NCBI GenBank assembly: GCA_033558025.1
Contig: JAUCEF010000005.1
Location: 7,378,001-7,442,000 of the forward strand
Length of the DNA stretch: 64,000 bases
Direction: 5' to 3'
Source: Phytophthora sp. 'mugwort'
Taxonomy: Eukaryota > Oomycota > Peronosporomycetes > Peronosporales > Peronosporaceae
Shown: piece after piece, positions 39,929 to 53,538 of the stretch
How the letters are laid out: the number at the start of each line of letters is the position of its first letter
Position numbering within the stretch: position 1 is the first letter of the stretch
The notes under the pieces: model-generated
What the model was told of the DNA's origin: nothing
The model's input: the letters and a program-made list of their open reading frames with translations, nothing else
The model's database searches: none
Position numbers and translations under genes: made by a program

Positions 39929-41690
39929 CTCGTCACTCCGATGCGCTGTTTAGATACTGGGTGACTTCGACTGAAAGCGCGTTAGGCTTATACTTTCAGC
40001 CAATCACAATGTGTAAAGAAGATTATTTTTGACGAATCATGTAGTATTTGTGACGTCGACGTGAACGAGAATGACTCGCCGCGCATTGGACGGGTTTTAG
40101 TGCACGCGCATTGAGCTTTCTATCGCTATGTTCTACTGCTGGTGCTTTCGATGTTGATACGTCTACCGGTAGTGATAATATGAAGTGATGGTATTTGTGT
40201 GGGGGATTGGTCAGATAACTATGAAGTCAACTGGATCTTTTAATTGTGAGCGCTGTCTTCCAAAACGGAGACCGCGCTCTCACCTGTAGTGCTCCTCACT
40301 CCAATCCCCAAGGTAAATTATAGCACTGCCCAAGATGCAAAGCTGTAAGTGTCGAGTGCGGTGGTATTCAGCTGAAAATTGAAAAGTTACGCTTGGTTTT
40401 CGTCACGTTCGGAGGAATGCGTTCCAACCGTCGGACAGGGATAAGTTTGAGTCATCATGATACACACTCGCACTCGCTCGTTCGCTCTGCACCTGCAGAG
40501 CATTTTTAAAGACAGCAACCTTTCACTTGATATCCAGGCGCCACGCTCCACGGCAACGTCGCAGTGGCAACACAACACATACTTACTACAGCTATTCGTT
40601 GAGTGATCAGTCAAGAGGGAGTGACCCCTCGGAATCAAGTTCTCTTCATCCATAATGAGTCGAAGCGAGCTGGGTTAAATACTTGTCATCATTACACTCA
40701 CACATATACACACTATGATCCATACGCAGGTATATATACACACTTGGGGGAATGTTCATGCACAGAGCTGTTAGTCAATGTGCTGTGAAGTACTCGACAT
40801 GTAGTTTTCAGACTGGGGCGGCGACATTCATGATTTTCGAATCATCACATTCCTTGTAGTAAAGAGGCTCCAATACATGCACTTGTAAAGATGGCAGACG
40901 ATAGGCCTGTGGTCGAGGTAACAAAACTTTAAGTGCCTATCGATTGATGTTCACGGGGTGGCCGCTAAAAATGGATGGTGGAATCGAGTCTGGACCGGTT
41001 ACGATTGAACCGGTCAGACGGTTCAGAAATATTATGTTGTGATTGGTGGAGGGAACTATTTTCGTGTTTATGGATAGATGGGAATTAAAGCCATAAATAA
41101 AGGACAGACAATCCCTTCGGGAGTTATAGCGGCGATATTTTATTCTTAGTTAAGGAAATGCAATGAATTCTCATCATAATGGTTAAGTTGAGGAAAAATG
41201 CTGTTCACTTGATTTTATAGAGGCATGGATGGTAGGTACACTGAAAGAGCAGTTAGATCGGTGTTGTTCTTATCGCCGCTGCGAACCAACAAAGAGAGGA
41301 ATTCGTATTGGATAACTTTCTTATAAGATCTTCAAAAAGGATATAACTTCATTGATCAATCGAGACTCTGGAGACCTATTAATCCCATGTAATGACTTGG
41401 ATTTGTATGCCATACCTCAATGGTGGACAATAGTCTTTTCCGCGGATGTATTCTATATTACCTTAATCCATAGAGCAATTCGGACGAAGATGGTGACTTT
41501 GAAAACGTGAGATGGCAAGTCTCGCATTTTCCTTTCGAATAGCTCGAGTTTCTATCAAAAACCACAACAATTGAATCGCGCTTCATCTTTCTTCTGCTGC
41601 TTCGCAACTGTCACCTTCTTGCGTAGATTCAGGTCGGTACCGCTTCGTTGTCTGAGTCTTGAGCATTTCCTCCCTTGTGTTGGCGATCGT
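39929..41690. other. Gene-free stretch upstream of MinE
   Basis: It contains the MinE promoter and then DNA with short ORFs only. A dyad at 40993-41015 (GACCGGTT, seven bases, AACCGGTC) is perfect but short. No transposon was identified. Confidence 0.4.
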
Positions 41691-41691
41691 T

Positions 41692-41742
41692 AGACTTCAC
41701 CCAGCAAAATCGGCCGCGTTAGCATTTTGCTGGGTGAAGTCT
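41692..41742. repeat. Foldback sequence, perfect 19-base arms
   Basis: AGACTTCACCCAGCAAAAT at 41692-41710 is the exact reverse complement of 41724-41742, across 13 bases containing CGGCCGCG. Same general form as the units at 6010 and 7775, but with a different sequence. Confidence 0.7.
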
Positions 41743-44580
41743 TAGAAGGAGTGTCAAAGTTTCTGTCAGGCAATCTAGCAAAAAAAAAATGTGATGAGGA
41801 GGATGCTACAGTAGTTGCGCTTTTGTTGTTTATAGCGAACCTCCTGTTCAACAATAATGAGATTTCGTATTTGATGAAAGAAATATTAAGTGGTGGGTGA
41901 ACGTAAGAAAATATCGAGCAACATGCCAATCAACAAGAATACACGTGTACAACGTGATATTAAACCGGGAGTATCCCTATTAGATAGTGTATTAAATCAG
42001 TTTGCAAACTTGAGAAGAGCGCTCTTCCTCCCTTACCCAGCCCAGCTTCCGACTCCACCGATACTCTCTCATCTCTGAGTCAAAACTGAGAGCTTTCACT
42101 TTCGGATCGACACCCAACGATGTCATTCCTCAAAGCGAGGAGGCCCTTCTCCCGTTTCTGTTGGAGTCTGAAGCCCTTGCTGTCGTAGAAATTATACACG
42201 CACAATTCTGCCTCGATTGATTTCCTCGACCTATGGAAGACTTCACGCCGAGTTTATCTCCGCTCAAGTCGAGGAGTCGAGGATACACCAGAGTAAGAGA
42301 AAAGAAAGTGTTTCACTTCCATGTTTTGTCCACTTGGCCTTGGTTCACATCCGTCCTCATGAACTCTGTACAACTAGACGGGATGGAAGTCTGCGACTCC
42401 GAAGAGCCGTATCGTCGACAAGCCCTTTAAATGCAAGGAATGTAGTACTTACGTAATCCTCTCCAACCTAGTGGGCGCCTGGTTGCCCACAGAACTGAGG
42501 ACGTGCCTGAAAATAGATTGCAGAAGCCGTACGATCGGGATTTGTGAGCATTCATCCAGCCCCCCTTGCTCTCTCGTGACGCTTGATTTCTCGCGTTGTG
42601 AACACCTTCCCGCAGTGTTCGCAGGAGGAGGTTTGCGCCCAGTGGTTTGAATTCGTTTTATCCAGGTTAGCCCACAAATTTGGATGGTGACCACTAGCTA
42701 CATGTACTGTACGATTTGAAGCTTCAAATTACCATGTGCTGTCTGACCAACGAGTTTTTAGGGAACCTGAATAAGTAATATATATATATATCCCCTAATC
42801 CGAATATCCATTACGCTGATACGAGATAAATGGAGTCAAATAATGACAGCGATTCATACTCTACCTTGGTGTGCATTTGGAAACACGTGAAACCAAGAAA
42901 GTATAAACTTCCCTTTTGTTAACATGAGGTTCGCGGCAAGGGCATTCGTTAGCACAAGATGTTGAGTTCTGATGCAAGCCACAGCAGTCAAGGTATAGTA
43001 AAGCGAAAAATAAGACTTAAGACGACATAAGTAGCCGCCAAAGAAAGCAAAAGATGCTCAAAACATACATGTTCCATTATCAATCTATGAGTTTCGACAA
43101 AATATTCGAGCTGCAAGAGCTATGCGATCTATTGTACTGATGAAGTAGTAGACACACCATCTTACTCCCCAGCATTCCCATAATGCAAACAGGCATTGCG
43201 CACACATTCTTAAACAAACACATTGATGTGCTAGACTGGACAGCAGAGCACCAGCCACAATTTCGAAGATTTCCACACAGAAGTTTACTATCGAAGACCG
43301 AGCGAAATGATCGATTCTGTTTACGGTCTTTTAGTGGAGGGGTATCCTCCATGTAGAGCGCCTTCAGCTTCGGATCAACGCCTCACGACGCCACTTATCA
43401 AAGCACACTTCTCCAAAATTTCTGTGTGTGTATCGCCTATTCAAAGGTGGACTTCAGCTGGTATCCTTCACGCTTGCTTCACTCATACGGCGATGACAAA
43501 AGTATAGGAGTTTTATTAAAGAAAGAAGACAAATGTTGATCTTCACGAAACCTGTTAACAAAGAAGTCTCCAGCGTTATCAAAAGTTTACTCTGATCTTC
43601 CTCGTGAAGATGAAAACCCATTCACTGCGTTATTCCAGAGTAATCTTGCGGCTCTACGCAATCTTAAGAAACGGCCTCGATTCTATTGCTCTTGGTTGAT
43701 TACTTGTTTTCTTCTTTCCGTATCAAGTTGAGCGATGTGTCTCAGCCACTCTCTTTTAGACCCTCATGCCTCTAGCATATATTTCTCCACACATTTGCGA
43801 AAGAAAAGGCCGTCCCCCCACTATTTCTAGGCATCATCAAGGCCGTATGAGCGTCGACACCGTACACAAAAGTCGTCATCTCGAACGTCAGGTAATTCTC
43901 CCGCGTGGGCCCGCATTGTCGATACAATTGGTGCAAGAAGGCGGGGCTGTCGTTTTCGCTCTTGCAGCAGCACTTTGCCAGCTCAGGCTCGCAGTTCGAA
44001 TCCTGATCTCCTGTTATCGTCTGCAGCTTGGTGGGTATTTGGTTGCTCAAGAAACTGAGAATATTTTCGAATACGGTCTCGTGCAGGATGCAAACTTGAA
44101 GACTCGGGGTCCCATGACCACAGCTGCCATGCAGTGTGGCTGGAGGCTCGTCGTGATGCGAGTGGTGGATTATTTCGCACAGGACGAGGTCAGTTTTCGA
44201 GCTCGTGCTTCGATTTCAACGAAGATTTTCGTTGCGAACTGAGTATTATCGGTTAACCCAAAACGAAAGCCTGTCAATGGATACATTTCAGATACTGAAG
44301 TTTAGTCCTAAACACTGATCATGCGGACGGATATAGCAAAATAGTATCCCTACAGTGAATGTTTTATTGGTAAAACAAACGAAGCTATTCTTGCGAAGCA
44401 CTCCACCGACAAAGGACCACTGTCATCTTTATGTCATAACTCCATCGGGCTGTTGAGGTTTAGACTGCATAAGCAACTATCATGCAGCCCAATGTACACC
44501 TTTTTTCGTATGGCAAAAATCATTTGGGTTTCTTCCCGAAATTTCTTAAGTCGCAGCGTTGCCAAATTCTGACGCACTCG
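41743..44580. other. Gene-poor stretch with faint transposon traces
   Basis: On the minus strand near 42640-42570 a frame reads SCEHCGKVFTTREIKRHER, half of a C2H2-type zinc finger without a second clear His. A (TA)n run lies at about 42777-42791. Segments near 42087 and 43360 (..TTCGGATCRACRCC..) look like diverged copies of one another. None of this supports an intact gene. Confidence 0.35.
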
Positions 44581-44594
44581 TTTTCTGACTACAC

Positions 44595-45101
44595 TTTTTA
44601 GAATATTTATAGAAAACATATTGATTTTTTAATTTATTATTTATTAAAAAATAAATTTTAAAATTAAGATATAAAGTTTTAGTAATAATATTTAAAAGAG
44701 GCTTATGAAAAACATATAAATAAAAGGCACAAATAAGCCACAAAAACTTAAAAGGAAATCTTTTAAAACAATGGTCTACAAAATCATTAACGTTAATTTT
44801 AATATGGATAGGTGATCGAGTGCTTCATTTTTTTGAAACTTTCTACTTTTTTGAAACCTTCATTTTTTTGAAACTTTCTACTATTTTTATTATAAAAAGA
44901 ATTTATTAGCAAAAATAGTAGAATTAGCAATAATAATATTCTATATTTGTATTAAATTTGTTAGTGAACGCATTCTTCTTATATTTTTTAGAATATTTAT
45001 TGAAAAAATCGATTTATATTTATTATTTCTTAAAAAATAAATTTTAAAATTAAGTTATAAAGTTTTAGTAATAATATTTAAAAGAGGCTTATGAAAAACA
45101 T
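44595..45101. repeat. AT-rich island with a ~118-base direct repeat
   Basis: 44595-44715 and 44985-45101 are near-identical direct copies (ttttta-gaatatttat ... agaggcttatgaaaaacat), about 390 bases apart. Between them, around 44823-44882, CTTCATTTTTTTGAAAC is repeated with variations. Base composition is far more AT-rich than the rest of the window. It could be a nuclear copy of mitochondrial DNA, the two ends of a short element, or a low-complexity insertion. No coding content was identified. Confidence 0.7.
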
Positions 45102-45239
45102 GTTAATTTTACTTTCAATCCAAGCTCGCGGTAGTGTAAGCAAAGCTGCAAGTCCCATAATTAGGTTTTCATTTTTTTGAAGATTGAAAAAATCTAAAAT
45201 GATTGCAAACCAACGTGGATTTACTCCAGAGCTAGCTGG

Positions 45240-46303
45240 CTACGTGCCGTACTCCATGGGCTCACCACGAATTGCCGCTGCAATAGATAGAGCACAGTGG
45301 CGAGCCATCTTGTTCACTAAGTGCACGTCCATGCAGGGCATACAGTGATCAGCCGCTTTCTCGAGCAGCTGCATCCTGCGCTTTGTCTTCTCGCCGTGCG
45401 GCAAGCTGATCATCTCGTGGTGGCTCAGGGCGAGGTACGACTTGATGCGAACCTTCGATACACTGAAGCAACCTGTGCGGAGAACAAACAAAGACGTAGA
45501 TTTAGGTTAGCGAACATCCACAGCGCACAAACTCACGGGAGAACGTACCCTCGATCGGGTTACACATTGGCGAGTACGGTGCCAGCCGTAACAATTCCAG
45601 GTCCGCTCTGTCCTTGACCAGGTCTTCCGTCTGGAAATGCTCCAGCGCGTTATCCAAGACGAAAACAACGGTCTTTCCCGCGAAGTCGCGTTGATACGCT
45701 TCGTGACGCTTCACTGCTTCGTAAACCTCGTCTATGAACTCGGCGTTGACTTCCATGGTAGAGGTTGTAATTGGTTTCGTCATAATAACGATGAATGATC
45801 CATCACGCTCGTGCTTCAACAGTGCTTCACCAAAACCCTCCTCTTCTCGATGTTGGTCTCGTTGTTACAGGTTTCGGGCTCGATACGAACCTACACGACG
45901 GACAAGCAATAACAGTTAGTATCTTGTCCGTAATAGTCTCATGCAGGAACCATTACCTGCTTCACAGTATAAAGTTTATCACACAGCTTTTACTAATCAG
46001 AGACAGGCTAATGCGGACGCCGAAGTCATAGATTAGCATATCCTGCATCTGTGCCAGCGTGTACTGGCAATTGTCCTCGAGGTACTCAACGAGAGTTCCC
46101 TCTATCTCCGGTCTGCATTTCGTGCACGCCGCACGTGCACCGCCTCTCTGTTTCAAATCAGCAGCGCCGCGCTCTACGATGTTGCGTGCTGTGGTCGGCG
46201 GTATGCCGTTGCAGTCAGCAACCAGCACCCAATCCCGACCAGCCTTGTGCGCGTTAAGCACCCACGTGCGAGCTGCAAGTCCATGCTTGGGCTCGGTTGG
46301 CAT
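45240..46303 (-). pseudogene. Tc1/IS630-type (DDE_3) transposase relic
   Basis: From the start at 46303 a helix-turn-helix region (WVLVADCNGIPPTTARNIV) and QYTLAQMQDMLIYDFGVRIS are recognisable. Two canonical introns remain: 45891-45956 (GTAATG..GTAG) and 45473-45550 (GTACGT..ACAG). The second, when removed, joins NPIEG to CFSVSKVRIKS. The catalytic core shows VVFVLDNALEH (second Asp) and LAPYSPMCNPIEG (final Glu). A frameshift lies before intron 1 (near 45975), another after it (near 45845), and the region expected to carry the first catalytic Asp is missing between SFIVIM and MEVNAEFID. The C-terminal exon ends EPMEYGT. Not active. Terminal repeats were not found. Confidence 0.82.
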
Positions 46304-47388
46304 GCTGCCAGCGGAGAAATCTCCTGCTGACGAACGGTTAGCGTTCCACTAATCCTGCCTGCTCGAAAGTCTAATTTCAGAATAAATGTGCGCGAAATCT
46401 GAAAGTTACTTTGGTTATTACTTCAGTCGAGTTTGCTTTACACTACCACGAGCTTGGATTGGCAAAGGTGTAGAAAGCTTGTACCGTTGGCGTCATCCAA
46501 CCAGTTTTGTATACACACCTTATGGAAGTCTAGGAAGTCTAAGAAGCACGGCGTGTGTAAGAGACTTAAAACTGGTTGTTATTTGAGCTGGTAGAATTGA
46601 GAATGAGGTCTGGAGAGCGAGCTCCACATGCACAAGGGCTATCCCCTTGGGGTCCCTTCTTGTGTGATATGCAGTAATGGGTAGCAAGTTCGCTACACTT
46701 GTTGCCTGTCCTTCAATCGGACGAAGTGAGCGTGCGCAACAAACCATCTCACTCTGCGTGCGTAAGTGTCCAGATATCGATGACTGTACATCTCCGTAGA
46801 GAGTGCTTGTATTGCAAATTGCAACAACAACCACTTTTCGATTTGCTCGATAGCACGGGACAGAAAGTTGATCGTTACTACTTCGAAGTGCATGCATTTC
46901 CAGGCAATCCTGCATCATATCCTGGAATTTTCAGTCAAGCTCCAGAGTCTCAATCTTCGTTAACGTTACGAAAATTGTAGGCAACGTTGGGGCAGTCAAG
47001 TGTGGGAAAGCTGAAAAACTTCGCAAAACATACATGTATATACACTATAGAAAAGCCAAGAAAGACCCGAATCGCGAATATTATACAGGTCCGCATCGCA
47101 CGTGTGTATCTTATCTCTCGGCACACCGGTCATTCTCACTCACACCGCAGCAATGCTTAGCTATAGTTTCTTTTCTGGTTAATGAAGAAATTCACGATAT
47201 TTACAGTACCCAGTAAACTGCAGACCTTCCGAGTCTTCTCAAGTTGCAGACAGAGCTTGACTTCAGTGTCGGTCTTCGTTATGATGATATTCTCGTCACT
47301 TGTGCAGCAAAAAGCGAGATGGACGCGAGTGATGAGCGAACTCTAGAAATACTGTCGAATCCATGTGTATTATCTGTAGTACGAAAAA
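46304..47388. other. Gene-free stretch upstream of the transposase relic and downstream of ABCA
   Basis: About 1.1 kb with ORFs of up to 132 codons on the minus strand (46520-46918) that show no recognisable domain. No repeat of note apart from a short GGAAGTCTA duplication near 46524. Confidence 0.4.
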
Positions 47389-50300
47389 TTAACCTGTGAA
47401 CTGCTCAAACACGCGCTCCAGCGACAACTCACTGACGCTGTATTGCGCGATATGGAAGCGCTGCTTGTTCTCTTCCATGAGTGCAAAGACGTCTGCCAAT
47501 CCAAAGATGTCAGTACACGAAGTTTCGTATACTCCATTGGAGTTGCTGCCACTCCCACGTGCAGTTTCAAGGTCGGCAGAAACCACAGACTCCCCAGATC
47601 GCATAGTGACTTGATCTTTAAAGAGTTGCGTCTCAAGACGAGCAAAAGCTTCTTGCAAAAGCCATTCCTGAACAAATTCGACAATTGGAATAACTGGTTC
47701 CAAGCTGGTCTCGACCCCACGTGCTGGAGCTGCCGTCTCGTCCGTATCAAAACGAGATCGGAGACCGGCTAGCCACGTCGTGCCATGCTGTCGAGAGACG
47801 ACCGAAGTAGCGACATCGCCATTCTTGTGGAAAAGATCGTGACAAAGCTCCCAAGCTTCTTCGACCTCACGTAGTAGAATACTACTTCGTTCTAATCCTT
47901 CTCGACGAGCATTTGTTGCCGGTCTTGTTTTAATTGAACGTCGGATTTGCTCCGTATAGTGCTGCACCTGCTCGGGATTCCATATCGACATCGTCTCTAA
48001 CCGCACACTAATTGAAATACCCCGCGAGACACGCTGCTTAAGGTCTGGAATACTGCCGCTCCACACAACTTTTCCTTTAAAAAGCACCACTGCGTTCGCA
48101 CACACGGCCTCGGCTTCTTCCATGCTATGAGTGGTGAACAAGCAGCTCGTGCGGTTGTGACTTTGCCGTTTTTCATGCAAAACGCGCCACATGAGACGTC
48201 GTGCCACCACATCCACACCCGCTGATGGCTCGTCCAACAGCAAGAGAGAAGTGTGGTCACTCAGAAGTGCCAGTGCCAGCATAAGTCGTCGCTTATTACC
48301 GCCACTTAGATGTGACGCCGCAGTTTTCTCAACCAGGAACAAATCCAACCGCCTTATAAGCTCGTCAATCACGGCACTTTCAGCCATCAAAGCGTTGTTT
48401 CGACAACATCTCAGACGATAAAACAGCTCGAGATGTTCACGCACACTCAAGTCGTTAAAGTAATGATTACCCTGGGAACAATACCCATATCTCCTGCTGG
48501 TCTCTCGAGGCTGCATGGTCGCGTCATACGAGTCAATCAGCGCTTTGCCACTCGTGGGTGCAATTCCAGCCGTCAAAACCTCGAACATGGTCGATTTGCC
48601 AGAGCCATTAACACCCAAAAGTGCCACACAATCGCGCTTCTCCACCGAAAAGCTGACGTCATCCAAAGCCACCACTTGGCCACTTTCATTCACCACTGGA
48701 AAAGCCCCCTCGCTAGCTTCTCCAGGTGATTTCTTTCGAGGATTGTAAACCTGCGAGACTTGAATCACACGCACCATATCCAAATTGGGGCTTTCTTCAT
48801 CGAAAACGACAGAAGTCTGATTCGCTTCCGTGTAGCCTTGACTGCGTCTTCCCCAACAGGGTAAAAAGCGTTGAATCCACCGCAATTTGTGTCGCATCGT
48901 GTATTCTACCACCGTGGGGTACATTTGATACTGATCCATGGCAAGTAGCAGCACCGTGTACAACACACCAGACGCTACAAGCGCAAACCAACTGCTTCCC
49001 GTGACGTCCCAATCCCACACTGATGCTGAATGACCAATTAGTCCTTCCAACATGGCCAACGGATTCTCACTATCGAGCTCACCGTCAGTCTTAAGGCATC
49101 GCTCTCGCATAGGAGCCCAAGACACAGTCACGATATCCAGGATGGCAATGCCGAACGAATACAATGGAAAAAACTGCAAAGCGTACGAGATAGTGTTCAC
49201 CTTGACACACAAACCAGGGACCATGGACAACGCAAACACGATCGAAGCCGCCATGATCTGGAACAACGAGGCGTACGACATGTACGACTGTGCCGACGAA
49301 TGCGATGCAAAGATTAGTGAGCATAAATACTGTGCCGGAAGAATTGACAAGCCGAAAATGGCCATCGACGCGAACCAAGCCGCGATAATTTCAGCAGTCA
49401 GCGAAGCCGAGAAGACTGCGAGAATGATACAAATCGTGATAGTCGCCATAGTGTACACGAAATAGTCGAACAGAAAATTCGACACCCAGTACAAGAATGA
49501 CGCGTTTGCCGTCTCGAGATGTTGGTACTGGATACGCTTCAATCCGCTTTCCTTCTCTCTTACAACTGGCGCAACGTAAAACCCCACGATTGAGCTCATT
49601 GTCATTAATAAGTAAAACGCAACCGTGACCCGTCGTACAATGTTTATCGCTTCGTCAGGGTCCAACGCCACGCCGTCTTCATCAGTGGTCACTCCTGAAC
49701 CAAGTTCAATTTCAACTGGGAAAATTCCTCGCTTCACGATTAAATCGCAATTGTCAATATCAATTGCGTTCTCGTGCTTAGAACGAGATTTGCAATAAGC
49801 TTGAGATATCCATTGGAGCGTCACTGGCAAGGAACGACGCACTGTTTCATTGTAGTAAAGTGAATACGCCATCACTGGAGAGGAAACAGTGTTGTCTGAT
49901 GTCCAGTTCACTGCGGATACAAAGATACCAGCAAAATATGTGGTAGCATTCTCACGTGCGACCGCATCCAGCATGGCTTGCTCAGTCGTCGCGTTCTTGT
50001 CAAACACAATCGGGTGTGAGTTTTGCTCGAATTCTGCCACGAGGTCCGCGACGGAATCTGTCACTGATGACGCAGACGAAATGAAGAATGACGTTTCTTT
50101 GGCAGATGGTGGCAACGTTGTGATTGTTTCAATGGACCCGCTAGAGGTCAGCAAATGTTGCATCACAGCCATGAGGATCGCGAAAAAGCTAATCGGCCAC
50201 ACGTACTGAGCAAACAAAGATTTTTTATCGCGAGATGCCATCTTTATACGCTTGATAATAAGCGCACGAAGTTGTGACATCGAGTGTTTCCACGCTGGTA

Positions 50301-53300
50301 GTTTCCTGTCCATGTCGGTACTTCGCCAATCAATTTTCGCCTTTAATTTCGCAGTCTCTTCTTTCGAATGCGTACGGTCGATACTTTCAGTAGTATTAAT
50401 TTCCACGTCGTCTTTGGCGTGATAATAAACTTCTTCACCTTCCGTCACTTTCACGAAAACGTCCTCTAAATCCGTCGCTGCGATGGCGTAGCGCTTAATA
50501 ATTCCGTTCTGTTTCATCGTCTCTAGCTCTCTGAAGAGCTCAGCAAAGCGTCGTTCGTCGCCATCGTTCAGTTGAGCACGTGTTTCCCACTTGCTGTCAC
50601 TCACGATTGTAGCATTCGGTACGTATTTCTTTAATGTAGTCATCAAAACGTCAGATAATTCTCGTGATGATCGCAAGTTGTAGTCGTCATCGTGATGCAC
50701 AACCGTGAGCTTATACCCCACACCAAACCGATTCCTTAGGAACAAGCTCGAACCACAACATTTCAACTTGCCGTCAGCAACAATTCCGATATTTTCGCAC
50801 AAAGCCTGCGCTTCCTGCATCGAATGCGTGGTTAAGATGACGGCACGGTGAGTCACGGCACGTTTCAGTGCGTCCCACGTGTCCAATCTCGCCTTCATAT
50901 CCATACCAGCAGTTGGTTCGTCCAGTAGCAGCACGCGAGAAGAATCCAAGAGCGACAACACGAGCGACAATTTGCGCTTCTGACCACCAGAAAGAGTTTT
51001 TGCTAACGCGTCGCGCTTCTCATCAAGTCCAAACTGCTGTAGTTTACTGTACCAGGTTTCTTCTAAGACAGTTTTAACGCCCATCGATGCTTTGAGAGCA
51101 CATACCACAGACAAATGTTCCCATACAGTCAAGTCGTCGTACAGGATATTCTGTTGGAAACACACACTCAGACTTTGTCTGACTGCTTGAGGATTCATCG
51201 CCACACTGATAGATCCTCCCACATAGGCATCTCCACTAGTGGGCGACAAGATTCCGCTCAAAATCGACAAAGTTGTGCTCTTTCCAGCGCCATTTGGACC
51301 CAGAAGGCCAAAAATCTCCCCTTTTCTTACTCCAAACGATACATTTTTCAGCGCCACTTTTCCATTCGGATATGTCTTCGACAATGACTGAACAAAAAGA
51401 GTTGGTCGGAAGTGTTGCAAGTACTCGGATAGTGGCTGTTCGCGAAGAGTGTCGTCCATTTGCTTATTAAAACACTCTTGGCCCATGTCAGTCAGTCGTA
51501 CAGACTCTTCGTGTTCATTGTCATCCGAAATTCCCTGCAAATTCACTTGTTGAGGGAACCAATAGGACGGTTGAAGCACAAAATACCATTTCTGCTGTAC
51601 GCCATACGTGCGTGGAAATACGTTCTCCAAGTACCATCCAAGAAGAAGGTACCCAGCACAATGAACAGCCATAAGACGGCAAGGTTTCGCGACTGTCTGG
51701 TACGTGACCGCTCTATGAGCTAACGTCACGGCATCAAATGCCATAATATCGTGCAATGCGGCCATAAAAACCACTGGAGAGCTGATTCCATCCAGTATTG
51801 TCAATAACAACGTCAATGACTCGGAGGAAGCAATCGCATCTTCACCCACCAGTGATCGAAGAAAAGTTCCAGCACTTAAGATAAAATACACCAAAGGGGC
51901 GCAAGCTGCCGCTGTCTTCGTTTGAGAGAACATGGGCGTGATGGCAATGCCAAAAAGTAGCATACTTGAGACAAATGTCACTAAAAGCAGGAAAAAATAG
52001 CCATTCCCGGCCATTGTAGCTGCAAACATGCTGCCACTGAGCAACCACGTTCCAATAAGTGACACGATTGCCGAGGCCAGGAAATATAGCAAAAACCAAC
52101 TGATCAGAAGTGCCATCGCTGGCAAGCCCATGATCATCAAATATTCCTTCAACTGTTTCTCCTTTTCAGCCACGACATCACGAATCAATCGCACGTACGG
52201 CCAGAGAAACAGATAAGCCATGTAGAAGACAATATTACTCTCAAGAGGGCCGGCAACGGTGTTTGCAGGGCGACTCGGGAGCGCCGACACTGTCAAATTG
52301 TCCAGCTCGTCACTTGACGCTGCTTTTGTGATGAGATTGGATAAAAAATACTGGAGTTCACTCGAAAGACCTCCTTTTGCCACTGCAATTTCACACGCCA
52401 GAACACTTTGGCCAAGCGGCGATTTCGCCGGGAAATCGCCCCATTGAAGATTTCCCATGTCCAGCATCTTGTTCACAGTCATGCAAATTAGTTTTGGAGA
52501 TAGCGAACTGAGGTCCACCTTTTCGTCGTTGGTAAAGCTCGTCGTGTTGTCGCGGAGAAACATGTTCAATGACATTTGGAATGGCAGGATATCCGGGAAC
52601 AGCATTGTGCGGTTAAACATGAGATCTTTCGAGAAATATTTGGATACTTGGTCTTCTGATTCTTCCTCTGACTGGTCGTGCATACCTTTCTGGTAAAACA
52701 GTGCCAGCAACTCCAACGGATGCGAAACATCGTCTGAAATTTTCACTTCCGTTCTTCTCACATCCAGACCGGCGTAAATATTCCATCCACTCTTTTTCGG
52801 GAACTCCAGCATCACTTGGTTGGCTTCTTCATTCGACGCCGTGTCATCAAACGGAATAATTTTGGTTTTCGCCACAACACTGGAAATGCCTAACTCTGTT
52901 GCGGCGGGATATTGTCTAGTACACAGCATTACAGTTCACAAATTGTCAGCACTGTTTTTTCAGTTCCAACTGCCAATAAATATTGTCATCCCATTGTGTT
53001 TTTACCTATCGAGGTACTGCAAAAAACGTTGCGAGTCTTTCCGTTGCAAAATTGCCAGACTTTGGTTGCTTTTTGCCAGCAGCAACGGCAACACAGCAAG
53101 GAATAATGTCGCATGTTCGTTTTTCACTTGTGGCACTCCTTCTTCTATAACATCGTCTTGTGCCAGCATGGCACGCTCGGTCTGCAACAATTGACCATCA
53201 CTCTCTGTGTCCATGACGTGCCGCATGCCGCCGAAGGCCGCGAGACCCCCGCTTGGTGTCACTAACTGCGCGTTATACTCGCACATTTTCTGGATGAGTA

Positions 53301-53454
53301 GCAGCAGCAGCCCCAGCGGGACGATAATGTCCGTCACGAGCGCCGGGAACAGCCAGCGCTTGCCCACGCGTCCGCGGTTGAAGCGGCTGTCGCGCTGCTT
53401 CACGCGCCAGTTCTTCCATAACAACACGCCTACGGTGCTCCACAGGCCTGCCAT
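47389..53454 (-). CDS. ABCA-type full ABC transporter, two exons, 1991 aa
   Basis: Exon 1 53006-53454 and exon 2 47389-52915; the intron (GTAAAA..CTAG) splits an Arg codon and joins LQYLDR to QYPAATELG. A cytoplasmic start with KNWRVKQRDSR and a first membrane helix (DIIVPLGLLLLLIQ) is typical of ABCA. A large extracytosolic loop and a helix bundle lead to NBD1 at about 665-870: Walker A GPNGAGKST, signature LSGGQKRKL, Walker B LLLDEPTAGMD, H-loop TTHSM. The second half repeats this: a helix, a loop with several Cys and N-glycosylation sites, a helix bundle, then NBD2 at about 1570-1770 with GVNGSGKST, LSGGNKRRL, LLLDEPSAGVD and TTHSM. Both ATP sites look intact. ABCA proteins move lipids across membranes; the substrate here is unknown. 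Confidence 0.93.
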
Positions 53455-53538
53455 CTATCTCTCCAACTGAGTAATACCGCGTGCCCAAGATTCTGAGCAG
53501 GATGGGAGAGCGAGCTGACTCCGACGGCGGTAAGATAG

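Noticed and set aside
40993..41015. GACCGGTT / AACCGGTC dyad as a regulatory site
   Set aside because: Eight-base arms far from any gene; expected by chance in a window of this size.
43981..44035. B-box-like CAGTTCGAATCC as a tRNA gene
   Set aside because: No A box at the correct distance and no cloverleaf pairing.
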